NCBI RefSeq assembly: GCF_050908995.1
Contig: NC_135120.1
Coordinates: 20,349,433 to 20,413,432 of the forward strand
Length of the DNA stretch: 64,000 nucleotides
Reading direction: 5' to 3'
Source of the DNA: Andrena cerasifolii
Taxonomy: Eukaryota > Arthropoda > Insecta > Hymenoptera > Andrenidae
Below the pieces are notes generated by a model, which ran no database searches, was not told the DNA's origin, and saw nothing but the letters and a program-made list of their open reading frames with translations. This document shows positions 25,616-38,400 of this stretch, in pieces. The position numbers and the translations under genes are program-made. How positions within the stretch are numbered: the first letter of the stretch is position 1; the number at the start of each line of letters is the position of its first letter.

Positions 25616-26280
25616 TAGTGGATCTTGCTAGTAGCGAACACACTGTCCCCTTCAGTTGGAAATATGTAAAATATCGTGGACATTTTACAGGGAATGTAAA
25701 ACTTATGAAGCTACTAAAGTTTCAGGCAAACGTGGTTTTAAATTTACTCTGAAGGATTGAGTTGATGCTGTGTTTGATGTTATGTTTACGTAGATGTTGA
25801 CTTAGGTACTATCCAGTAGTAATTTCTTCGAAAGTCTTGCAATAACGCGAGCCTCTAGCCACCTTTGAAGGCAGAATTTGCTTTAATGGGTCACGCGTAG
25901 TCGAATTTACCTAATTACGATCATGGTTCGCTGATTTCACTTAGACCCCTATCGGGAGGACTGCGTGGTTTCAATTATCGACCAATTAGATCAAACGAAA
26001 TTAACCGTTTACCGCGATACTTTGCCACGTGCGCTGATCGGAATAAAAACCGACATTGCCCTACCCTTACTCGGCTCGAGAATTGGATTATAGCATCGCT
26101 CGATGCCATCTTGAGACGATAAGACGGAGTATGACACGAATGAAAACTATTTAAAATGTTACTTTATTTATAATTAACCAGCACGGAACACTTACGCTAC
26201 GTTCTTTAACAAAATGAGCAGCCGAGTACTTTCATTATTCGAACGGATTCTAATTATTGCCTGCTTTCGTTTGCCTTCAG

Positions 26281-26458
26281 GTTGAACTACCTGATGTCAG
26301 GATTGACGCCAAGCTGGTATCACGCGACGAACATCGCGTTGCACGCCATCGCATGCGTTTTGGTCACAAGGGTGAGCCTAGTTGTGGCATCGCTGCGTCC
26401 AGGATTTGCCGCTCTGACGGGGCTGCTGTTCGCTGCCCATCCTGTACACACTGAAGCG
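26281..26458 (+). CDS. TMTC-like gene, exon 1 in window (59 codons)
   Basis: The acceptor is TTTGCCTTCAG just before 26281 and the donor is GTGAGT at 26459. The exon has one base completing the previous codon, then 59 codons from LNYLMSGLTPSWYH to AAHPVHTEA, ending in phase 0. It holds a hydrophobic stretch at residues 15-40 and a second at 43-52, fitting two membrane segments. The LNY...NP/TP.WYH start and the HPVHTEA end are typical of this part of TMTC proteins, just after the YRPL-type motif that an upstream exon should encode. That upstream exon was not found in 1-26280, so the preceding intron probably reaches past the window start. Confidence 0.9.
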
Positions 26459-29400
26459 GTGAGTAGCGATGAAATTTAATACATATGAAGCACACCACAA
26501 TGGACATAGAGCATTCTATAGTAAACAGCCGCCTAAATTCTAACCATTGAATGTTTCACATGCCAGAGGGCAGTTGAGCTCGAAAATTCTTGAGAAATCA
26601 CAAATTCCATATCGCGTTTCACCCCCATTAGAAATCAGCTTGCTGGACCTCTTGATTCGTGGCTGCGAGGGTTAAAGTTTCGTCAGAGAGAACACGAGAG
26701 CGTAGAACAACGGGCAAAGATAATGGTTTAAATGGGGTGACGAGCTAATAAGCTGTTTAATATCCTCTAAGCAGCGCCATTATCTCAATCACCTGTCTGC
26801 CAATCGATTTGGATTACCGCGCTTCGAGAGCGTAATAATTCCAGGGTGCCTACGATGGAAACTAATCCGGCGTGTTCGCGTTCACGGGGAATACGAGTTT
26901 ATCTTAAGCCGATCGAGGGATGTCGGACTGGGTCTGCGAGAAATCTCTTGTTCTTCTCGCCGCTTGGCGCGTTCGCGTTGCGCAAGAATAATGAACTTGG
27001 ACGGCAGCGATAATATGTTTGTCTACTTAACCCGCTTCAACTAAGCGCATGCCAGCGACATTGTGCCTACCGCTGCTCCCGCTTATCTGCTGTTTCATAG
27101 GTTAGCGGTTTCAAGGGGATTTGGGAGCGTGCATGATGGAAAAGATTGGGCGCGCTAATAATTTCGGTGCTTCGCGAGCAATCCTTCCACGCCCTCGGTT
27201 CGCGAAATTCAAAGGAACGTTTAAGGGGACTAGGCAGTAAAAATCGATTTTTTATTGCATTTTCCGAAAGTACCATCCTTTCTGAATAAAATGCCGCTTG
27301 GTTTATAGTAAAATTCGCAAAATTGTAGACTTGGCAGCTAAAAACGTCAAGCGGCAACCTATAACGTCGCCTTTGCCCAGAAACTTTAAACGCGTTTTCC
27401 TCGAATATTTGTTACTCTTCATTGTGTTCCTGATTGCGAACGAATTGAGGTTCAGATCGACTTGGAAAAAATTACGGGATGTGTAAAACATGTGCCATTT
27501 CGGGGCAAACCTCTTATAGTGTCTGTAAAAATAAGAGATTTTCATAAAAAAAATTAAGAAGTCGCCGGATTTTTGTAGCGCACAAACAATGATGGTTTGG
27601 GTTAAAAAAATTCGTGACTTCTTAATTTTTTTTATGAAAATCTCCAATTTTTACGGACCCTATAAGAGGTTTGCCCCGAAATGGCACATGTTTTACAAAT
27701 CCTGTAATTTTTTCCAAGTCGATCTGAACCTCAATTCGTTCGCAGTCGGGAAAAAAATGAAGAGAAAAAAATATTCGAGAAAAACGCGTTTAAACTCTCT
27801 GGGTTGCCGCTTGACGTTTTTACCTGCCAAATCTACAATTTAGCGAATTTTACTGTAAACCAAGCAGCATTTTATTCAGAAAAGATAGTACTTCCGGAGA
27901 ATGCAATAAAAAATCGATTTTTCGACTGCCTAGTCCCCTTAATGTGGCCAGGCTAGATTTCTCAGCGGAAGGTTCTCATTCCTATCGACGCTTCTAAGAA
28001 TGTTTGCGTCCCGATGCCTCGAGTTTCGTGCCCCACACCAATGATTTCACAGTCAACTAAGTTCACCCCGAATTCTTGGAAACTTGGTCTATGAAACCAA
28101 TCCCGCTCGCCATCGATTTCGCATACACTAATGCACGCATCCTGGGGAATCGAAGAAACGACCACGGGGCGCGAAATTGTTTCTACAGGGAAATGATTTC
28201 GATGGGGCTGTGGAAATCTGCATCTAACGACGCTCGAGATTCCGCGATGGCCGTGGAATAGTTGTAGGGAAATAGGGGTGGTGGGTAATTAGCTCGCATA
28301 GGGGTTGGAGATTTGCGCGGAAATGTAACGGATCGCGTTACCGGGACAAAGGTCGGAATGATACAAGACGCGGCCTTCCTAGCGAGAATTACCAGCGACA
28401 CACGACATTGATTCCATCTCTGATTCCCTCCCCCTGTCCAGGTGGGCTGGCCATTACAAGCCCGAGCTTGCTGGTCACGCACCGCGTCCTGTTACATCAC
28501 ACGTGTGCACGCGTCGTTGCATGCAGGCCGCGCTCGCGTGCACACCGACCCCTTGTTGCCCGTGTCATTATTGTGATGTCATGCTCGCGTTACGTTCGCG
28601 GATGAAGAAGTCGGATATACGGGCGTCCTGCAATCTCATGACCAATCGCCTCTGACTAATTACTGTGATCTAAAGTTACCTCCGCGGTCCCCTTAACTTC
28701 ACCGGCGATTTCACGGTCACGTTGTTTCGAAGCCAACCACGAAGGGAATTTAGACTGAGCAAGCCCGACGATCGGGTAAACGATAAGAACGTCACGCGTG
28801 TGGAAAGGTGACGTTGAAAAATGGCGCTTGGTGTCGTAAGGGATATAAGGATTCATATTTTCGCTACTAATTGTTACCCGCGCATTTCTCTGTACGGGGT
28901 GGCTCGCTGTACTGAATCGATCGCTACTCCCAAGTAGTGCAGATCAATGATAATTTCTGCATCTATTCTACGGATTTTATCTAGCATTATCTGAGGAATG
29001 ATTATCGAGCTGCACTACGATCTATAAAAGACCATCCTGCGAACAGCAAACATTTCCATCCCCCAATTCACGTGGCCACAAGCCTTGCCCGAATAAAACT
29101 ATCCTGCAAACCACCAGCGAACGTGGAATCTCGAGAGCAAACATTCGACGCCGTCACATATGGCGAATCGATCCACCCATCGCGGACGTCGCGACACAGA
29201 ACCATATTTTGCTTTCCATCTGGTCCGAATCGGAATTACATCTCTCCTCGCACCCATTCGCTCGGTAACCCTCATCATATTGCTATTCAGCCGCTGCTCC
29301 GACAACAGAGGACGCGGGAATCCCTTTGTTTGTCCTGGCGGGCGTTGTTTACCAAAATCATTAAACCCTGTCCTGGATTGAATCCTCGATGGAACAGCGG

Positions 29401-32400
29401 GGACATGTCCCCATGGGGTCGCGCGCGTTAATCAAGTTTGAATGGGCGAGGAGAGGCTGAAAAGGCCTGTTCGCTGCCGGAAAGACAAGCCAGAGGGTCT
29501 CTTTTGACCAGCGGGCGCGGCCTTTAGCCCAGCACCGACGGCCATTTATCGCGGGTTCGCTCGAATGGTTCTTTGTGCCGATTTGGATCGGTCGCGGGCT
29601 CGCGTCGGGTCCGCGTCACGACGCCCTCGTCGCTGAGCGTGAATGACGCCTGTGATCGGGACAACGGTGGGCTCGTCCTCCTTGTCGAATCCTGTTTGCG
29701 TCGACCCCCGCTGGTGTTTGCTGAAATGATCGACCTGTGAAAGCAACGGCCAACCCCGGTTTCTGGTTGTCGGATTAAGCTCCCTCGGCCGAGGGCCGCT
29801 GAAAGGAAGCGCGTTAATTAAGTACAACGCGCGACGCCCAAGCGGCTATTTCCAGTGTAAACCCTGGCAAACAAAGGGCGAACTGGTTTGGAAGAGAGAC
29901 CATACTGCGCAGAGGGTCATCGACCGTACCGGGACTCTTCGTGATATTCTACTTCGAAATATTCATATCCATGAAGTTGGCGCGTAGTTGAAAAGTGATG
30001 CAAGGATTAGGGAGACTGCTAGGCGAAGGCGAATAATGATGCGTGAGGGAGGAAAGATACATTATCTTCTAAGGAAAACCTTCTTGCTTCTCCACATATA
30101 CTGCCCTCCTCAGTTAAACTGTCCTATCTAGCATTTTTTCATTTTTTAAGATATGTTGAAATATCGGAAGTTCCACGCGTCTTTTACCTTTTAAGTAAAG
30201 TTAGAAAACTCTACGTGCTTCGTAGAGATTTATAAACAGTCTAATGTATGTCAGCTAATTTCTTTCCAAATGGTTCAAATTTCCTGTCTAAAACAATTAA
30301 TTAATCGGTAAGTTAATAATACTCTACCTACCGGTACACCTATTGCAACGAATTATATTAGGCTGTTACGAAATAATGAAAACATGTTTTAATTCGAATG
30401 AAGGAAAATAAGGACGGTACAAAGTAAATGATAAAACTTCAGTTTTCTCGGTTGTTTCAAAATGCTAGATAGGATATTTTAACTAAAGAGTGCAGTATAT
30501 TATCCTGAAATTCTTAGAGAGCAGCCTGCAACCACTGACGTTTGGAGCGACCCGTCAGAGTTACTGTCCCAGTCCCAGTCGATGTTGGTGTATGGTACCC
30601 AAGAACCCCAGGTTCGCGTTGCTCGCAGGTAATAACGGTTTGGCGTAGGAGAGTTTTCGCGACCCTCGGCGAGCGCGCGAATTCCAGCGATCGATCGATT
30701 ATCACGGCTGTCGCGTTCGGCGTATATAGGTCAACCTTTCTTCCGCGTTCGCCGTGAATTGATTGCTAAAGTAGCCGGAAGGGAACCACCGACTGGCCGT
30801 ATCGACGCGGAAACTGCTGTTCCTTTCACAGGTTCTTCGCGTCCGCTCTGCTCCTAAGAACGAGCGTATCTCGCGTACCTATCGATGCATGCTTTCCTCA
30901 CGCGTTTTCCTGTTTCCCCCGAGTGCATGCGTTTGATCGGTTTCAACCGCTCTGATAAATTGCGCAAGGAATGCTGGATGCGTTCACCGACTGCCTTCGG
31001 ATTGAAATAAGATCGAGCGTGCGGAACGGCAGGTCCGATTCCCGTGTTCACGACAGCTGATTACTTTAGGAGATCGTACAAGGTACACAAAGTGCCTCTC
31101 GGAGTAATAAACGCAAAGTGAACTGCGTAATAGAATTCGCGAAAGCAAAGGGGAGTAGTCGCGTTTCAGGGGTTCGGTTCTTTATATCCCAAGTAAATAG
31201 GTGCATAACTGCGTACATCTGCTGTAGAGTGGCCGATATTCGGGGAGTTGAGCGTACGAGCAACCAATGGGTAGAACACTCGCCCAAGGGAGTAAAGGAA
31301 AGTCAAGTGACGCGTAAATTGGCTTGCGCCGGAGACGAATTCGTCGCTGTAACTAGATTCCCGTGATTAAATTACTTTGACACTTCGGTCCGTCAGAAAC
31401 TCGGGCGGCAGATGACGTTAAAACGTGATCCCCTTTTTGACGGCAAAGAAACGCGGCGAGTTTGCGCGCGCCGCCTGGTTACATTTGTGAAACGAGAAAT
31501 TAGTTTAGGAGGAAACTCGAAATATTTGCCTAATTGACAGACGTACGCGGCTGTTCAGGCAGCGTTTGTAATCAAAGGCGCTTGGCCTCGCCCCGCGTCC
31601 GGCAGAAACGAGCCACTCCCGTAGCACCTCATGTAAGGAGGCCACGGGGCTCGCAAGTTTCGTATTGACGATAAACACTGGCCATTAAAGCCACCATCGA
31701 TCGGTGCCCGCTTCGTTTAAGCCCCCTTTACATTTACAGGAACGCTGGCTCACTGCCTTTGAATTAGCTTGTTTTCCGCTCTATTAACTCGCGCCGTATC
31801 GAAAGTACCGGCAAATGATGCTCGTTTATGTCGCCAAGTTTCAACAGCTTCTCCTTGCCCTCCTTCAAACCGTCGGAACGTTCCGCACAGATATGGAAAT
31901 ACTTATTCCGCATACGTTACCTTTTCCGTCCCTCCGCGTTTACATTCCAGTTGAGGGCAAACGTTGTTTCGCGCCTGTAAATATTCATGCGAATATCCAA
32001 ATAGGAATTGCGAGTGTGGATGGACCGTAGAGTCAATAATCGAGTGAGAGAATATGCGAGTGATTTTTTTCTGCAATGACTTCGTACGTCAATGTGTACC
32101 AGGGGCTTTAATTTCATCTTACCGTTGACTTTGGAATACGATTACGCAAAAACTATTACAGTTACAACAACAGTTCTTTTTTACAAAAATGTTACTTTCC
32201 ATTCCATGCAAACAAGACAATATTATTAATCTTCTTTGTCACTGTTCGGGTCTGTCGCGGCACAACCGACCCCGACTGCCGATGTTACAATCGCCGCCGA
32301 CCAGGTTTTTGAACTTAAATTATAAATTTTTATTAACGAGTCACTTAAAGAGTGATAAGTAACGATCAGTATTACTTTAAAAATGGCCAGATTAAGTATT

Positions 32401-35400
32401 AAAAAATAGAGAAAACACGTACTTGCAAATGGAGTATTTATATTACAATTTTAAATCAGTAAGGAAAAGTTACTTTAGGGTATCGAAAACTTATTTTCTT
32501 CACTATGTGTGTCTTCCAAAAGTCATTCTTCATCATATTTCCAAAAATTGTGTTAATATCTATCATATGTTTTGAGATATTTAACGTGTTACAATCGCCC
32601 CTGGTCTACCCTAGAGAGCAACTTGTAAATACTCCAATTCATCATTATCTAACAGCAAAGCAATTTCAGAACACTGCGGTCATCTAAGCCTTTCTCGTTA
32701 AATTACCCCAACATGAAATACTCATTAAAATTTGTGGCTTTTTGGTGAGCGGATCAGGGTGTCTTCCATGTATGCTGTCAGTAGCCACTGTTTCTACGTT
32801 CCCATTGTCACTTCGATCGCGAAGGTATCAATTGCTTAATCCGCCTCTTGCACCGTTAGTATCTTGGTAACCGGCGAGAGCTTCACCGAAACGTTTTAGT
32901 CCGATTTACCTCTTGTGCCGTCTGAACGTTGCAATGGAAACACGCCGGTTCTTCGATAACATCTTGCGATCGCCCCTTTAGATCCCCCTCCCTCGTCCAC
33001 GATTTTCTCGCGCTGCTTCCGGGTATCGACCTTTCGGTATTATAAGTTGCACGTGAAATTGGATGCATCGATTGCCCCTCGATACGTAGCCACTTACCCG
33101 TCGTATTTCCCACTGTGTGGAAATGAGACATCGGATTTCCAGCCGTCGGTTGGTACGCTTTCCCAGGCGGAATCAAAGTAAAACAACGGGATATTAATTC
33201 GCCCGCGCGCCACTGTTTTCATATAATTTTCAACTCCCAGATTTGCACGCGTCCTCGCATACTCGCGTTTCCCCGAGCCACGTTCGAGATATTTTTATAC
33301 GAATATTCGATCCGGCAGATCAAAGTATTCGCGGAAATAATGCTCGTTTCAGCGAAACATTTTAAAGGCTTTTCACGGTGCCTGTTACCTTTGAGGGGAG
33401 AGCTTCAGAACTGCGTTTCATCAATGATATTAAAAATAGAATTAAGGAGGCCGTGAAGGGAAAGAAAATAGAATTAAAGCTCGACGGAAGGCAAAGCCAA
33501 AGAGAATAAGACCTCCGTGTCCTTTACGGGTTGGGAGTAGGATTGCTGGCTTCCTTGAATCGTCCTCTTTTCTTTCTCTTTTTAATACACTATCTGCTGG
33601 TAACGAGAAAGTCACGGCAGCAGAAACTTGAAGGCGGAGTGGTAGGTACCGCTTTGTTCTTTAGAACATTTCAGTATTGACGTTTCCCGCAGATATGTAT
33701 TATATAATACAGCGAGCCACGTAAATAATGTCAATGTGTTCGGATTTCAGCGAGCTGAATCGGAAGTGAAATTCAACAGTTCGAATTATATCTGTTTTCC
33801 TCTGTACGCCGGATCGGAAGTCGTTTAATGCAGTAACATTTCCACGCGAATTCGATGCAGCTCGTCGTTCAAGCAATACCTTATATCCAGTGTTTGCCGC
33901 CCGTGTTATGTTTTAATCGCGTTTCGGAGAAAATTGAAATCGGCACAGATTAAACTGACGCTTTGATTATAGAGAAAGTGCAATGAAACCGCAGTACTTT
34001 GGTCGAGTGGGAATCACCACCTTATGTTCGCTTAAAATTGTGAATAATACACGCCTGTGTCTGAAAATAAACTGCTTCAATCTCATACTCGCGCTTTTAA
34101 CCAGGAATATTAACCACGGCAATTATAAATGCATTCAGTACCCCCTTTTAGGTTTTCCTTTTTAGTATCTGTTAAAATACAAGACATATCTAAATATATA
34201 AAGCAGAAAGCTTCTAATATATTTGTGTGTTTGTCTGTCGCCTAAAATCTTTCGAAAAATAAACTCCGGGATCGCGAAACGTGCCTCTGCTCATTATGCT
34301 TTTCTAATCCAGATGAATGTAATTATTTTCACAGAAAGAATCTAAAAAAAAATTCTTTTTAATCAGAATGTAAATTTCGTGCGAAGCCGAGTATTAAAGC
34401 TAGTAAAATATAAAACCAATATTCCGCAAAGCCAAGAATACTCCCATTATCATATTTCCTGTAGCTAACAGATGAAAGCTCCACTGGAATCATCCCTCCA
34501 CGCTTGTATTCCGCTAAACCCTCCGCTAGAACGCAAACCGACCGGCAGCCCCGAATGAAATCAGGAATCAGCGAGGAGCGACGATAAACGGAGCGCTGCA
34601 CGAGATTCAAGGGGTCGAAAGCATTTCTGCTCCCACGAAATCGTCCGGTAACCCCCGCGCTGCACGGCAGATCCCGTCCGGGGTGCAAAGTCGATGGGGC
34701 GAGCGAGCCGGGGAGGGTGGCGCGGGTTAAAACAAGATACGTGTTTCGTTTCGCGATGCGCGCGGGGGTGGAATCGTTGGTACGGAATGTTTGCATGTCG
34801 GCGGGGGTGGGCGGGCGAATCACAGCGAGCAAGTTGCCGGCGTTTCACCTGGGGAATGCTGGGAGCTCGCAACGCGCGGGCTTTTTCCGCGTTTCGTCGA
34901 AAGTCAGACGCATTCCCATGAAATCACTCGTGAAATCGCAGCCACCGTTCGCCCCCATCGGAACACAGGCTCGCGCCCGCTTCCGCGATCCGTTCTGGTG
35001 TGGGCGAAGGGGGTGGCAAGTCGAAATTAAAGGGACTGACGAGATGGATCGACGTTCACCGTCGACGTCGCTTCGGGGTGCGTCGAGACTATTTCGCGCT
35101 GGGTAGAGGAAAACTTCCAGGCGGGAGGGTTAATGTCGATCACGGGGTTGCTTCGTTTCTACTTTATTCCATTCGAGCAGGCAGCTCGTCCGGGCGACGG
35201 AGACGAACGGACAAGACATTCCTGGAAGCGCCATGCATCATCGACGAAGTGTATCCGGTAAAAGCCGTTCCGCGCGGGTTAAAAGGGAACTTTTGCAGAG
35301 TTCGAGGAACGAGGGGAGCGGGGATGCACGAGGAGATGTTGAATATAAAGTCACGCGTCTATATAGGCACCCGCGCATACGCGTACCTATAATACACGTG

Positions 35401-38400
35401 CGCGTGTCTGATTTGTAAATGTTCTTCGGCAGGGGAGTGAAATTAACGGGCGTCGAGGGCTCTGCTTTCGAATGGGAGAATATAAGTGTGTCTCAGCATA
35501 TCGGGGTGGCTGTAAGTGGGGAGTGTTATGCGTAGGTAACAGACTGATAATAATTTGTCAGAATAACGCCCAGCACTCAGAGCAGAACAATACGTACCCC
35601 TTCTATTTTATCTCGAAACCGGCATCCAAGGATTCGCCCGTATCCTTTTAATCCCTCGCGCGCTAGTGGCTGTCGCGAAATTAGTCGCCAAATAGAAAAC
35701 ACCTTCCTCCCCATTAATGAGGGTTTTGCCACGGGTAATCGCGGATTGTTACCGTTCGTACATAGCTTCCTGTGCGCCCGGTTGCGTTCTTATTCCTGTT
35801 TAGCGAATAGTCGCGCGAACTACCGCCCCCAACACGATATTTCAATGCTCGATAAGGATAATGGGAAGTACCGACGCTGAATTAACGGAGGACTTGCCGG
35901 GTCGACGCGCATTAACCAAGTAATTTACGAATACTTCTGTGGGTTATCCCGCTCGTGCGTCTTTTGGAGAACCATCCGCGGACCATTCTTTCCCCGATGT
36001 TATTATGCTGCTTTCTGCGGCCGAACCGTGGATAAAAGGCGTTACTATTATTATTACCAAGCGTGACGTTATCGGCGGCACGTACCTCCATCTTCTTCCA
36101 TTCACGTTGGCTACTTACGAATGAGAAACGATCGCAGGATGTGGTGGAGGGTGTGCGTAGTGAGAAAGTAAGGGATGAAATTTTATTATCATAAGGCTCG
36201 ACACGGACGAGATAGCGCACGCGTTTGATTGGACACGCCACGACGACGCCGTAGATAAAACCAGTGGTATACCTTCGAAAATGGCCTCTTTATCTCTCTG
36301 CGGATTAAAGCGACCACGGCGAAGGGCCTACGGCAGCGAATCACCGTGTCGCGGAAACGCACGCGTCACGACGTTGCGTGGGACGAGCAACAATGTCGGG
36401 GCGTGATCGTAAAAATTATATCGCCCCCGTGCAATCGCGGAACTGAAGATTTCGCGGTTGATGGTGTCGTCAGAGGGACTGCCTGTAACCCCGCGGCTCA
36501 CTGGCCTTTTGTTTAATTGCTGGGGAACGTAATTACAGGCGAGATATGGCCTAGTGAACCGTGCGAGTGATAAAAATGAAAGCAACTTCAGGAAACGGTT
36601 ACACCTCGGCCTGCACGACACTTGATACCGCTTTAATCGTTACACGATACCGCGAGAAGGGTCTTCGGGCGCTATACTTGTGGCTAACATCGCAGCAGAT
36701 CGTAATTTAAGATGGGAGCTCGATAACTTACTGTCAAGGGAATGGAGCAGTTGAATCTCCTTGATGGAACAGTTACTCGGAGAGACCTGGTGACTCAGAT
36801 TTTCTCACTAAAAGTAAAATCGTCGTTCTTGGTGCTAGTTTCATCGGCCAAACATAAGGAATAAATTGACGTCGTTTTCGCAAAGGTCTGATCAGAAACT
36901 CTTGGACATTTCTGACTTTTTAACGATATTCCAACCGTTTCGAGGGTCGAAGCCCATAAAATTAAGAATCACCCTGTATTGGTAAGCAGCATGACTCGGA
37001 GGGTTAAGCTGTAAGTTTATTTAACTAATCGCACCATCTTTACGACTGTGGAGTGGGCTAAGCTAAGCTCAGAAGTTGGTGAAGAAAGACACAATGGCAC
37101 TTTCGACCTCTCCGCATGCGTCATTCCTGCGCGCTCATCCTGCTCAGCGTATACGCATTCAAGTCTGGATCCGGCTTAAGCTGTACCTCCGTGCTGCACA
37201 TATCAGCGCACCAGTGATTTAAAAATCATCCGACCCAGTTTTACCACAGTCTGAGCGCGAAACTTGTCCCCGTTCTCCGTATTTACGAGCCGCTGGATGG
37301 CTGCGGGCCCTCGGAAGCTCGGAACGGTAACAAGGTCGATTAGAGCTTCCTTTAACGTGCATTATTAATGAGTAATCGCGGAACACCGCGCCGCGTCATC
37401 AGGTAACCCAGATACCGTGAGTGGATCGGTGATTCGGGTCATTATCGTATTATGCTAATTAAGGGCGAGCCTCTCGCCGGGCCGTCGCGTCGGTCCGGCG
37501 TTAAGGGGGTCCATGGGACGTATTCGTTATCGCGCGGGCCATCGATTCCGGTGTGCCCCGAGGGGGCAACGACGATGGTCGGCCAAGTCGGCGGCGACGG
37601 GCTGGAGTTAACAGCGCGAGTTTAAAAGTGATTTATCTCTGATTTATGGAGGAAGGAAGCCCTGGGCCCGGAAGCCGAAAGTTTCTCGGCTCCTCGGCGA
37701 CCAGGCGGAAAGAATTATCGGCGGGGCACAATGGACAGGCGGTGATATCGTTTACACGTCGAATCCCACGGCCGTTTGTTCCGCGGAGAGATTCGAAAAG
37801 GGAAAACGGACAATGGCGGTTCTTCCGTTCGGATAGAAAAAGTGTCTTATACCCCCTGCGATCTGTGCACCTTCCTGGGAGGAGGTACCGGTGATCGAGG
37901 GCCCACGGCGGGGGACGTAATTCAAAGTTTCGGTGGAAAGCTGGCGCGGAGTATGGCTTCTTCGGCTTCACAACGTTGTGTCGTTGGTGAAACGATACGT
38001 GATAAGTACCTGCGGCGTTTCTGTCCTGCCAGTCGACAAGGGTTGTGATCGTAGAATCAGCAGTGGATAATATTCACGAAGCGTAATTCCGTTTCGAGGG
38101 ATGTTTGTTAGCCGTAATTCTTAGCAGACATCCGTAGTAGAGGTGTCTCCTTTTTCCCGCAGCAGAGGGTGTAAAAAAAAAAGAATAACTTACTTGACGT
38201 GTATTTACGCGACACGCGACTGCAGACGCATGCATAATTGATCCAGAAGCATTTCCTTGTCGCTGGTAAAAAACATTCCTCGTCTTCGTTTCTTTTCGGC
38301 CGGTTTGCGCGGAGCTCGCGAAATCTTGTGGTGAAATATTCATGCTGATGGAATTCGAGACTGCCGGCGTAATCCGTGCACGATTCGCGCCCGACGTCGA

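Noticed and set aside
26257..26454. 65-codon frame starting at ATG over the TMTC exon
   Set aside because: It is in a different frame from the TMTC reading and crosses the acceptor site; it is a shadow of the exon.
27303..27843. Two similar open frames on opposite strands (114 and 84 codons)
   Set aside because: The similarity is explained by the long palindrome of the TTAA element, so it is not evidence for two related genes.
32580..32615. Sequence ACAATCGCCCCTGGTCTACCCTA resembling a right-hand TA element end
   Set aside because: A related GTTACAATCGCC block near 32285 is in direct, not inverted, orientation. No matching left end was found, so an element could not be defined.
36960..36985. 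AAGAATCACCCTGTAT, like ends of some insect mariner elements
   Set aside because: It is a single short match without an inverted partner or TA duplication that I could find.
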